Origin: Marivibrio halodurans | GTDB taxonomy: Bacteria; Pseudomonadota; Alphaproteobacteria; UBA8366; Aestuariispiraceae | Reading direction: 5' to 3' | Assembly: GCF_017963645.1 (NCBI RefSeq) | Contig: NZ_JAGMWN010000011.1 | Span: forward strand, 42,288 to 106,287 | DNA: 64,000 nt | In this document: positions 50,052 through 57,748 of the stretch, in pieces | Numbering within the stretch: position 1 is the stretch's first letter | Layout: each line of letters opens with the position of its first letter | Notes under the pieces: model-generated | What the model saw: only the letters and a program-made list of their open reading frames with translations | What the model was told of the DNA's origin: nothing | Databases searched by the model: none | Program-made: the position numbers and the translations under genes

Positions 50052-50368
50052 TATTCTTCTCCTTCGATTTCCTTCTTAAGATCGTGCAGCAGGCCGAGCC
50101 GCCGCCGTTCGAATTTCCGGACCCATCGCTCATAAACCTCGTGAAGCGGGACGGGGTTGATGAAATGCCGCTTCTCCCGTCCCCGCTTGACCGTGCTCAC
50201 CAGATTGGCCGCCTCCAATATGCCGAGATGCTGGCTGGCGGATTGCCGGGCCATATCGAGATTCTCGCAAAGCTGGCCAAGCGTCTGGCCGTTCTCCTCG
50301 CATAGAAGGTCGAGCAACCTGCGCCGCGTCGGATCGCCCAGCGCCTTGAAAACCTTGTCCGCGTCCAT
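50051..50368 (-). CDS. ArsR-family regulator
   Basis: This 105-residue winged-helix repressor reads VFKALGDPTRRRLLDLLCEENGQTLGQLCENLDMARQSASQHLGILEAANLV, with the recognition helix at QSASQHLGIL. Metal-binding ELCVCDL is absent, as in the ArsR proteins paired with SRPBCC genes. It is translationally coupled to the SRPBCC gene and probably binds the palindrome 32 bases upstream of its start. Confidence 0.9.
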   Translation of the reverse strand: MDADKVFKALGDPTRRRLLDLLCEENGQTLGQLCENLDMARQSASQHLGILEAANLVSTVKRGREKRHFINPVPLHEVYERWVRKFERRRLGLLHDLKKEIEGEE

Positions 50369-50399
50369 CGGTCCTACTTACTCATGCTTCGGAAGAAAT

Positions 50400-50419
50400 A
50401 TGCAGGTAATTGCCTGCAT
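50400..50419. promoter_or_regulatory. candidate ArsR operator
   Basis: ATGCAGG-TAATTG-CCTGCAT is a 20-base dyad with perfect seven-base arms directly upstream of the arsR start (50368). The position suits autorepression of the arsR-SRPBCC operon. From here to 50572 the DNA turns strongly AT-rich without any gene, which I take as the boundary zone of the island. Confidence 0.55.
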
Positions 50420-50572
50420 GTCAAGATAACATGATGCGCGCCGGCGTAACGGGATGCTATGTTATAGTGTTCAAGAATAAAGGGAATATAGGATGTAGAA
50501 AATTGATCATTATGAAATTATATTGTGTAAAAATCATTTATTATTTATATTTATATTACAAGATATAGTATA

Positions 50573-52384
50573 TTATAATAGTTTTCCAATAACCCTTTTA
50601 GAAATACTATCTAGGTGGGTAATATCGAAATTACGATCCAATGTGCTTTCCGCGAACTGTTTCTTTAAAGAATCGGGAACTCCGCGCGCATAAAACCAAT
50701 CCGCAGTTCCCGGTTCTGCCGAAATCAACTCACCGCAAATCTTTTGACCAACAGAGGGCCAATAATCGCCGTTAATTTGCTTCTTCCAGTTTTCAACGTC
50801 AGATGTCTTCGCTGCAGATACCAATTCGAGACAAAGCGCCGCTGCGGGCTCCACAGGATATAAAAATTCTGCCGTGAAGAAGGCTTGGTCAGTCGCGATA
50901 GAACGACGGTGCATAAATTGTTTGAAATCCGCAGTTCGCTCTAAAACACAGACAAACGTGTTATCACTATGAGCTACTGGCTCCGAACTCGGTGCGGATC
51001 TAGCAAGCTTCTTAGCCGCGCCTCGTCCGGCCTTGTCGTCATCAAACAAGAAAAGTACCCTAGCCGAAGATGGAAAGCCGCCTTTCTCCAGTACCGCAGC
51101 AAGAAGTGCATCGGTAGTTTTTGGCGTTCCGCCCAGCGACTTAACCCCAATCTGGCCAGCAACCCCCAACCTTTCGAGAGATCGTTCGAATAGCGTTACG
51201 TCATGCGCTCCTTCGACGAAAAGGGTTGGCATGCGAAGTTGCTGGAGTTCGACGCGCAAGGCTTCGGCTTCCTGCTCCTTCGCCTTTAGTAATTCTCGTT
51301 GATCACCCAGTTGCCGAATAATAAACGGAAGTTGAAGTAACCCCGCTTGCTCCATTTTACGTTCGGCTTCGGATAGGTCATCAATCATCGTAGCCGCGTT
51401 TGCTGGTTGCATCGCACCCGTAACATCTGGAGTTTGCTTTGTAATAAAGTAGCGACTCACGGTACCTACTCCGATATCAACATTTGCGAGATAGAAGGCA
51501 GGTGAATGGCTGGTAACAAACACCTGTGTATCTGATCTTCCCGCAAAATCTGCAAACCTCTTAGCCTCAATCTCTGCCGCGCCGAGATCGAGGGAGTTCT
51601 CTGGTTCTTCAAATCCCCAAAGAAAGAGCTTTTTCCGGGGCTCGTTCTCATTGATAAATCGAATAAGTTCGGGAAGATGCCTAGCTTTTACACCATCTCC
51701 CTTCTGTCTCAGCATCGAATGACCATCTAAGCCATGTGCGAAGTCAAGATTTCGAAACAACCTGCTCATCTCAGAGGGGGGGGCAAGAGCAGCGGGTGCA
51801 CCAAATAAATCCGTCAGTTGCTTTGAAAGGCTTTCAGTCTGACCGGCGATTGCCTGCACAAACTGATTGGTGGCATTCCGAAGCACCTCGGTCTCCGAAG
51901 CCGCACCATACATGCGTTCAATTAGGTCTGCATAAACATTAAGATCTTTAACTGCAGGAATATATGTAAAATCAATGTCGTTTAGGAACCGAGTCAATCT
52001 TGCTTGTTTCCCCGACGTGTCGAGTACAGGAAAGACGGTTTCTGACATGCCGCCATCACGGTTCCACTGCCTCTTTATTGTTATTTCTGAGCCAAGCACA
52101 GATCTATAATTTGATGGGACTTCAAAAGTAATTTTTATCCAAATAAACTGTCTCCCCTTCGCCTCCCTTGCTTCTTGCTTCCGCGTGTCCGATAAGTCTA
52201 TGTCAAAAGCCAGATTTTGACCTGGATCAATTTGACCATTGAAAAACAAATTCAAGGCGCGCAGGAGATTGGACTTTCCACTGTCATTTCTCCCAAAAAC
52301 TACATTTAAGTCCCCAACTTTATTAAGCACGGAGCTGTACAGAGAACGCAGGTAATTTATTTCTATTTTCTTTATAAGGTTCAT
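50573..52384 (-). CDS. OLD-family ATP-dependent endonuclease
   Basis: This 603-residue protein has an N-terminal ABC/SMC-like ATPase: Walker A GRNDSGKSNLLRAL at residues 31-44, and Walker B region LFLWGFEEPENSLDLGAA followed by VFVTSHSPAF. A C-terminal TOPRIM nuclease domain follows (LFVEGAHDVTLFERSL with the metal Glu, VLFLFDDDKAGRG with the DxD). ATG 52384 was chosen because it begins the conserved domain. The gene is AT-rich relative to the core. No UvrD-like partner is nearby, so it is a solitary OLD protein rather than Gabija. Antiviral or anti-plasmid roles are known for relatives. Confidence 0.88.
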   Translation of the reverse strand: MNLIKKIEINYLRSLYSSVLNKVGDLNVVFGRNDSGKSNLLRALNLFFNGQIDPGQNLAFDIDLSDTRKQEAREAKGRQFIWIKITFEVPSNYRSVLGSEITIKRQWNRDGGMSETVFPVLDTSGKQARLTRFLNDIDFTYIPAVKDLNVYADLIERMYGAASETEVLRNATNQFVQAIAGQTESLSKQLTDLFGAPAALAPPSEMSRLFRNLDFAHGLDGHSMLRQKGDGVKARHLPELIRFINENEPRKKLFLWGFEEPENSLDLGAAEIEAKRFADFAGRSDTQVFVTSHSPAFYLANVDIGVGTVSRYFITKQTPDVTGAMQPANAATMIDDLSEAERKMEQAGLLQLPFIIRQLGDQRELLKAKEQEAEALRVELQQLRMPTLFVEGAHDVTLFERSLERLGVAGQIGVKSLGGTPKTTDALLAAVLEKGGFPSSARVLFLFDDDKAGRGAAKKLARSAPSSEPVAHSDNTFVCVLERTADFKQFMHRRSIATDQAFFTAEFLYPVEPAAALCLELVSAAKTSDVENWKKQINGDYWPSVGQKICGELISAEPGTADWFYARGVPDSLKKQFAESTLDRNFDITHLDSISKRVIGKLL

Positions 52385-52746
52385 GGTTCCCAAGATCTCC
52401 CGCCACAGCTTAGTTTTTTGCTTTGCATAGAACGGCCAGAAAGCAAATTTCACATACTAAAAGACACATGTGAAATGCCCATAGCTTACAGTACATTACT
52501 ATCGAACCAAACGTCGGACAACGCATTACACGAAGCGAATATTATCCCCAAATCGTTAGTGATAATGGGGCTAGGCTTCGATCCTGTAGGCATTTTAGCT
52601 ACGGGGAACACGCAATAGAAATTCGAACGTCCGCAAGAGGTGCTTGCTGCAATTGGTGATCTTCGAAACATACCAGGCGTAGCCTAGAAACGACGGTTCT
52701 TGTGCCTGTCTTGATGTGGGTGAGGTGATCGGCGGCGCATCTCACC
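52385..52746. other. intergenic region between the OLD gene and the mob operon
   Basis: These 362 bases hold no convincing gene. An eight-base inverted repeat, TTTCACAT (52449-52456) and ATGTGAAA (52469-52476), lies just upstream of the OLD gene and could be its operator. The rest precedes the mob operon, where an origin of transfer is expected. I cannot pick out a nic consensus. Confidence 0.4.
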
Positions 52747-52911
52747 ATGGAGTGTAACCGGTGGGTAATGGCGGAGACGGACAGCGAAAGTTTAAACGCG
52801 CTGTTCGAAGCCATGGCCGATTGCGAAGATCAGCTAAAGCCTTTCAGTTCCGAGCTTTTCCCGGAGGGCGAACCGGAAGAGGGGGCAGAGATCGGAGGGC
52901 TGGAACCATGA
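52747..52911 (+). CDS. small acidic protein at the head of the mob operon
   Basis: A 54-residue frame (MECNRWVMAETDSES start, EPEEGAEIGGLEP end) overlaps the mobC start by four bases (ATGA), which argues that it is translated. It is rich in Glu and Asp and has no recognised domain. The internal ATG at 52768 (MAETDSES) is an equally good start. It might assist relaxosome assembly, but that rests only on position. Confidence 0.5.
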   Translation: MECNRWVMAETDSESLNALFEAMADCEDQLKPFSSELFPEGEPEEGAEIGGLEP

Positions 52912-53315
52912 GCGCGTCCAAGCCCTTCAAGTCCGCCGCCTCCGGTAGGCCCGGACGGCCCGCGCCGTTCTCAATCCGCCTGAGCGCCGATGAACGAGCC
53001 TATCTGGAGCGCAAGGCCGGGAACCGTCTGCTGGGTCGCTATATCCGCGCCAAGCTGCTGGGTGACGCGGAAACGCGCCGGAAGGCCGCCCGCGTTCCTG
53101 CCATCGACTACGCCATGCTGGGCCAGGTGCTCGCCGCTCTCGGCAAGTCGGAACTGGCAACGCATCTGTGCCTGCTGGCGGCCGCTGCCGAAGCTGGGCG
53201 GTTGGAACTGGCGGAACAGGATCGCGCCGCCCTCAAGGATGCCTGCGAAGACGTACGCGAAGTGCGGGCGCTGCTGGTGAGTGCCCTCGGCCTCAAGTCA
53301 GGCGGCCGCTCGTGA
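52908..53315 (+). CDS. mobC: MobC-like relaxosome accessory protein
   Basis: This 135-residue protein has a basic N-terminus (SKPFKSAASGRPGRPAPF). The region PFSIRLSADERAYLERKAGNRLLGRYIRAKLLG, typical of MobC/ribbon-helix-helix plasmid mobilization proteins, comes next, followed by helices. It should bind the transfer origin and help strand separation. Its ATG overlaps the preceding frame and its TGA overlaps the GTG of the relaxase, so all three are translationally coupled. Confidence 0.8.
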   Translation: MSASKPFKSAASGRPGRPAPFSIRLSADERAYLERKAGNRLLGRYIRAKLLGDAETRRKAARVPAIDYAMLGQVLAALGKSELATHLCLLAAAAEAGRLELAEQDRAALKDACEDVREVRALLVSALGLKSGGRS

Positions 53316-54658
53316 TCCTTGTCGGCAATCCCAGAGGCGGTGCCCGCGATCTCGCCCGGCATTTGATGAAGGCCGAGAATGAGCGTGTCGAGGTGGCGGA
53401 GCTTCGCGGCTTCGTGGCGGATGATCTGGATGGCGCGTTTCAGGAAAGCTATGCGATCAGCCGGGGTACCAAGTGCAGGCAGTTTCTTTTTTCCCTCAGC
53501 CTCAACCCGCCCAAAGAGGCGCAGGTGAGCGCGGAAGACTTCTCACAAGCCATCGACCGGGTGGAAACCAAACTCGGCCTCACAGGCCAGCCCCGCGCCA
53601 TCGTCTACCATGAAAAACGCGGTGATGATGGGGAAGTGCGCCGCCACGCCCATGCGGTGTGGAGCCGGATCGATGTGCAGGAGATGAAGGCGATCCCGCT
53701 GCCGCACTCCAAGCGCAAGATGCAGGACATTGCCCGCGATCTCTATCTTGAACATGGCTGGACAATGCCGCGCGGTCTGGCGGTCAGTGGCGCGCGCGAT
53801 CCGCGCAACTTCACGCTCGCCGAATGGCAGCAGGCCCGGCGTATCAAGGAAGACCCGCGCGAAATCAAAGCGGCCTTTCAGGACGCATGGGCGATCTCCG
53901 ATTCCAAAGCCGCTTTTACCCATGCCCTGCAAGAGCGCGGCTATTGGCTCGCGCGCGGAGACCAGCGCGGCCATGTCGCGGTAGACCGGCACGGCGAAGT
54001 CCACAACATCGCCAAGCGTGTGGGGGTGAAGACGAAGGACGTGCGAAGCCGCCTCGACGATGAAACAGCATTGCCCTCCGTAGCCGATACCAAGCGTGAG
54101 ATCGCCAAGGTCATGCAGGAGAAGATGAAGGAATTCCAGCGCGAGGTCGGGAATCGGGAAGAGCGCGAGCGCAAGGAGGCCGAAGCCAAACGGAAGGCCC
54201 TCAAAGAACGCCAAGACAAACAGCGGCAGGTGCACCGGGACGCCGCCCGGCGCCGCCAGAAAGCCGAAGAGGAAGAGCGGCAGGCCCGCCTGCGCGGTGG
54301 TCTGCTCGGCCTATGGGACAGGATCAGGGGCGAGCGCAAGCGCACACTGGAGCGCAACGCACAGGAAGCCGAAGCCGCCCGCAGCCGTGACAAGGCCCAG
54401 CGCGACACCCTCACTGCCGTTCAACTCGCCCAGCGCCGTGAGGCGGTGAAGGAACGAACGCAGCAGCGCGAGAGAAACAAGGCCGTAACGCGCGATCTCA
54501 CCGAAGACGCGAAGGTCTTCCAGAAGATGGAAACGGAGACCGATCAGGAGCGCGAAGCCCGCCGCGAAGCCTTCAAGGAAAAGCGCCGCAGACAAGAACG
54601 GGAACGCCCCCGCCGCCGCTCAAAATCGCGCGGCGGGCCGAGTCTGGATCGCCGATAG
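53312..54658 (+). CDS. mobA: MobA/VirD2-type relaxase
   Basis: This 448-residue protein nicks DNA at the transfer origin. The N-terminal relaxase domain has a YAISRGTKCRQFLFSLSLN strand region and the metal-binding His set H100 (VYHEKRGDDG) with H112-x-H114 (RRHAHAVWSRID). Residues 260-448 are a long Lys/Arg/Glu/Gln coiled coil. The start is a GTG overlapping the mobC stop (GTGA). No coupling protein or mating-pair genes are in view, so the island is mobilizable rather than self-transmissible on present evidence. Confidence 0.85.
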   Translation: MILVGNPRGGARDLARHLMKAENERVEVAELRGFVADDLDGAFQESYAISRGTKCRQFLFSLSLNPPKEAQVSAEDFSQAIDRVETKLGLTGQPRAIVYHEKRGDDGEVRRHAHAVWSRIDVQEMKAIPLPHSKRKMQDIARDLYLEHGWTMPRGLAVSGARDPRNFTLAEWQQARRIKEDPREIKAAFQDAWAISDSKAAFTHALQERGYWLARGDQRGHVAVDRHGEVHNIAKRVGVKTKDVRSRLDDETALPSVADTKREIAKVMQEKMKEFQREVGNREERERKEAEAKRKALKERQDKQRQVHRDAARRRQKAEEEERQARLRGGLLGLWDRIRGERKRTLERNAQEAEAARSRDKAQRDTLTAVQLAQRREAVKERTQQRERNKAVTRDLTEDAKVFQKMETETDQEREARREAFKEKRRRQERERPRRRSKSRGGPSLDRR

Positions 54659-54723
54659 TTGCTAGAACGTGATTGCAAAATATGCGATCATACTGCCGCT
54701 AATTGAATACTGGAGGGGAAACG

Positions 54724-54930
54724 ATGGCACGCTACTACGTCAACAAGAACGCCCAATCCAATGGCGATCACGAAGTCCACAAGGACGGATGCTCTTATAT
54801 GCCTGCTGCCGAAAATCGGCTGTATCTCGGTGATTTCACCTCTTGCCGACCTGCTGTGACAGAGGCCAAAAAGCACTACGCACAGAGTAACGGATGTTAC
54901 TTCTGTGCCAATGAGTGCCACACTAGCTAA
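54724..54930 (+). CDS. small cysteine-containing protein of unknown function
   Basis: This 68-residue protein begins MARYYVNKNAQSNGDHEVHK and has four cysteines (DGCSY, TSCRPA, GCYFCANECHTS gives further Cys) with C-terminal CxxCxxxC-like spacing. I recognise the pattern as a widespread small hypothetical protein of mobile and chromosomal loci, without assigned function. GGAGGGG lies six bases before the ATG. An inverted repeat follows its stop. Confidence 0.75.
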   Translation: MARYYVNKNAQSNGDHEVHKDGCSYMPAAENRLYLGDFTSCRPAVTEAKKHYAQSNGCYFCANECHTS

Positions 54931-54934
54931 TAGA

Positions 54935-54959
54935 TCAGGTTGCAGCCCTGCAACCCTGA
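54935..54959 (+). terminator. hairpin after the small Cys protein
   Basis: TCAGGTTGCAG and CTGCAACCCTGA pair across a two-base loop with one bulged base. It lies five bases after the stop codon and has no U-tract. It could end the transcript or be part of a recombination or transfer site. Confidence 0.4.
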
Positions 54960-55303
54960 CCCTCTGGCGAAGAGTGGGGGTAGCAAAGGCAAGGAGGCTC
55001 CGAACGAGGCCCCGCGCCGCAAGGCGTGGATACGTTGGGATGCCTTGTCCGCGAGAGGGGCAAAGCCCCTTAGGAATTGACGCGAGTAATCGAAACCGAA
55101 TGGCCAATCCCGTGCTTGCAAGAATCGCTTTATGATTGTCTGTCTATGCTGTCAGACGGGAAGGTTAGGCTCGGTGGAAGCTGTAAATGATGTATTCTGA
55201 CGACAACCACTAAGAATACACCATAAACTGTCACGAATCTCTTACGTAAGGACGGTGTGGGGATGCGTAATACTGGAAATAGCTTAAACTGGCAGTTTGC
55301 GGC
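54960..55303. other. gene-free region upstream of the DGQHR gene
   Basis: The region contains a GGGGC-AAA-GCCCC hairpin near 55050 and an inverted repeat TGTATTC (55191-55197) with GAATACA (55214-55220), 84 bases before the DGQHR start. The latter is a candidate operator for the three-gene cassette. No reliable coding sequence is visible. Confidence 0.4.
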
Positions 55304-57643
55304 ATGAGCGAACATTACCTAGGTCCTCTCTCGACCAGTGATGAAATCACTTCGGAGCTTCGGCGGCGAAAAAGCAAGGACCAACACAAGACGGTATCGG
55401 CCGCGAATAAGAAGCTCATCGCCGAAAAGGTTGAGATAGAGAAAAAAGATGGCTGGCGCATTGTTCGAAAGAACGCAAAGTCTACGCGGATGGCAAAGCC
55501 AAAGCCGGTAGACGAACAGCTGGAAGACGAGGTTTGGAGCATCCTCGCCCAGATGGGCTTCAAAGAGATGAGCAAGGGCCGTAATTTCACCATCGCAGTG
55601 GAGGACGGATTAGACCCTCGGCAGATCGACGTATTCGCCAAAGATGATGAGACAGTCATCATTGTCGAGTGCACCCAGCGTGAAACACCCGGCAAGAAGA
55701 ACATGGCAAACCTGATCGAAAAGATCAGAGCTATCCGCGAACCGGCCTTCAAATCGATACGGAAGTTCTACGGGCAGCAAGCCAAGCTCAAGGTCAAGCA
55801 TATCATCGCTACGAGAAATGTTGCTTGGAGTGAAGCCGACCTGAACAAATGCAAGGAAGCACAGATCACTGTCATCACGGACGGGGAGATCGATTACTAC
55901 GCCTCGCTCGTCCAACACCTTAAGCAAGCTGCACGGTACCAGTTTTTGGCGCACATATTTGGGGGACAGAAGATCGACGGCCTCACGCGTAGGGTTCTGG
56001 CCACCCGCGGTAAAATGGGCGGAGATCCTTTCTATACTTTTCTAATCCCGCCAGACGAACTCTTGAAAATTGCTTATGTTGGGCACAAGGCTAGCCGAGA
56101 TACCGAGAACCTTGAAACTTACCAAAGGCTGCTTCAGCCAAATCGTCTGAAAAAGATTGCTAAATTTATTAATGATGGAGGGAAGTTCCCAACGAACATT
56201 GTTATTAACCTGAAAACTGGCAAGAAGAGTGGCCTTAAGTTTGAGGAGATTGAGAAGTTCGATAATGAGACTCTGGGAAAGTTGCACTTACCCCCAAACT
56301 ACGCATCAGCCTGGGTCATTGACGGTCAACATCGCCTCTATGGCTATGCATATGCAAGAAACATGGAGGGTTTTAATCAAGACACGTCCATGATTCCTGT
56401 TCTAGCCTACGAAAATCTGCCGGCTGATAAAGAGATGAATCTTTTCATCGACATTAACAGCAAGCAGGTCAAAGTTAGTCCGGGACTTTTAGTCGAGCTT
56501 TATGCCGATCTTCATTGGAAATCGACTGACGCTGAGAAAGCCTTCCAAGCTCTACTCTCGCGTATTGCTTCACGTCTTAACGCTGACAAAATTTCGCCTC
56601 TCAATGACAGGATGGTGGTCACAGGAAAGAAGAAAACGCAGTATCGTTGTCTTACGCAAACCTCGATACGTGATGGTCTCGGTGAGCGCGGCGCAAAGCT
56701 CCTAGGAACGCTCAGCAAGGGCTCGGTGGTACCTGGGCCGTTCTCTACAGGACAAGCTGATGCTTATGATGAGAATCTAAAAAAGGGTCTCACCGTTTTG
56801 TCTGATTGCCTGCGTATGTTTGCCGACCAGCTTCCGAGCCACTGGGAACTCGGAGACGGCCCTGGCGGCTATCTATGTACAAATAACGGACTGCGGGCAC
56901 TCTTCCATATTATGAAGGACGTTGCCGATCATGTACGGCACAAGGACGGAATTGAACTATATGGGCTTGATGCCGATGCGACCTTCAATGCAGTAGAGCC
57001 CTATCTTCAGGTGCTTGTGGATTTTTTTAAGAATGCGTCAGATCAAGATATTCAGGTTTTCCGCCGAATTGGCTCCTCACTGACAGCCGTGCGCCAGCAG
57101 GCCTGGGGGATGGAAGCCCAAATCCAGAAAAAGCATCCAACGTTCAATCCAGCCGGACTGGAAGAGTATCTGGAGTCCCGTGATGAAGCCGGGACAGAAG
57201 AAGCGCGAACGAAGGTGCTGCGCATCCAGAGACGATTATTCGACTATGTCATCGAGACGCTGAAAAACCATTTTGGGACACATGACAGAGCGTGGTGGGT
57301 TAAGGGCGTCCCGTCGAAAATTCGCATCGATTGCAGCGCACGGTGGGAAGCCAAGGATCAGGAGGGGGAACCTGAAAGTCAACTCTTCCTGCAAAACTAT
57401 GTCGATATCTGCGCACATAATTGGGACTTGGTGAAGGACGTCATTTCTCTCGATGAAAAGGACAAGATGGCAAAAACCAAAAATACAAAGTGGATTCGGG
57501 ACTTAAACGACATCCGCAACAAAGTCGCTCATCCCGAACAGGGTGTTCTGGACGCTGACCAAGTAGCGTTTGTCAAAGATATCTATGACAAGGTCGAGAA
57601 ACACTTCCCTGCTGAGTCCTCGCAAACGCAGCCCGCCGTCTAA
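55304..57643 (+). CDS. DGQHR-domain (DndB-like) protein with nuclease-like N-terminus and HEPN-like C-terminus
   Basis: This 779-residue protein has three parts. Residues 70-200 resemble a PD-(D/E)xK restriction fold (EVWSILAQMGF, then RQIDVFAKDDETVIIVECTQ with D109 and E122, but Thr124 where Lys is usual). Residues 240-560 form a DGQHR/DndB-type domain (VIDGQHRLYGYAYA at 338-351, NLFIDINSKQVKV at 379-391). The C-terminus carries RNKVAH (R738 to H743), the Rx4H motif of HEPN/Swt1-like domains. DndB-like proteins act with DNA-modification systems. Ribosome binding site weak. First gene of the candidate cassette. Confidence 0.8.
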   Translation: MSEHYLGPLSTSDEITSELRRRKSKDQHKTVSAANKKLIAEKVEIEKKDGWRIVRKNAKSTRMAKPKPVDEQLEDEVWSILAQMGFKEMSKGRNFTIAVEDGLDPRQIDVFAKDDETVIIVECTQRETPGKKNMANLIEKIRAIREPAFKSIRKFYGQQAKLKVKHIIATRNVAWSEADLNKCKEAQITVITDGEIDYYASLVQHLKQAARYQFLAHIFGGQKIDGLTRRVLATRGKMGGDPFYTFLIPPDELLKIAYVGHKASRDTENLETYQRLLQPNRLKKIAKFINDGGKFPTNIVINLKTGKKSGLKFEEIEKFDNETLGKLHLPPNYASAWVIDGQHRLYGYAYARNMEGFNQDTSMIPVLAYENLPADKEMNLFIDINSKQVKVSPGLLVELYADLHWKSTDAEKAFQALLSRIASRLNADKISPLNDRMVVTGKKKTQYRCLTQTSIRDGLGERGAKLLGTLSKGSVVPGPFSTGQADAYDENLKKGLTVLSDCLRMFADQLPSHWELGDGPGGYLCTNNGLRALFHIMKDVADHVRHKDGIELYGLDADATFNAVEPYLQVLVDFFKNASDQDIQVFRRIGSSLTAVRQQAWGMEAQIQKKHPTFNPAGLEEYLESRDEAGTEEARTKVLRIQRRLFDYVIETLKNHFGTHDRAWWVKGVPSKIRIDCSARWEAKDQEGEPESQLFLQNYVDICAHNWDLVKDVISLDEKDKMAKTKNTKWIRDLNDIRNKVAHPEQGVLDADQVAFVKDIYDKVEKHFPAESSQTQPAV

Positions 57644-57652
57644 GGGGTGACA

Positions 57653-57718
57653 GTGTCTAGCGAGCGCTCGAGAAACGATATCAAGTTCTGGATCGACAAG
57701 CGCTACCTCTGTAGGTAG
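57653..57718 (+). CDS. possible 21-residue peptide between the DGQHR and radical SAM genes
   Basis: GTG 57653 opens a 21-codon frame (start VSSERSRNDI, end KRYLCR) with AAGGGG five bases upstream, overlapping the DGQHR stop. It ends 30 bases before the radical SAM start. A leader-like peptide next to a radical SAM enzyme could be a substrate, or the frame could be a translational-coupling leader. It may also be chance, since it is very short and has a single Cys. Confidence 0.3.
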   Translation: MSSERSRNDIKFWIDKRYLCR

Positions 57719-57748
57719 GGTGACACGAAACACGAGATGAGGCAGACC

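Noticed and set aside
50573..52384. Gabija defence system
   Set aside because: Only the OLD-like component is present. No UvrD-like helicase gene lies next to it.
54700..55300. Origin of transfer placed in the hairpin-rich region after the mob operon
   Set aside because: Inverted repeats are present, but no nic-like sequence could be recognised, so the function is left open.
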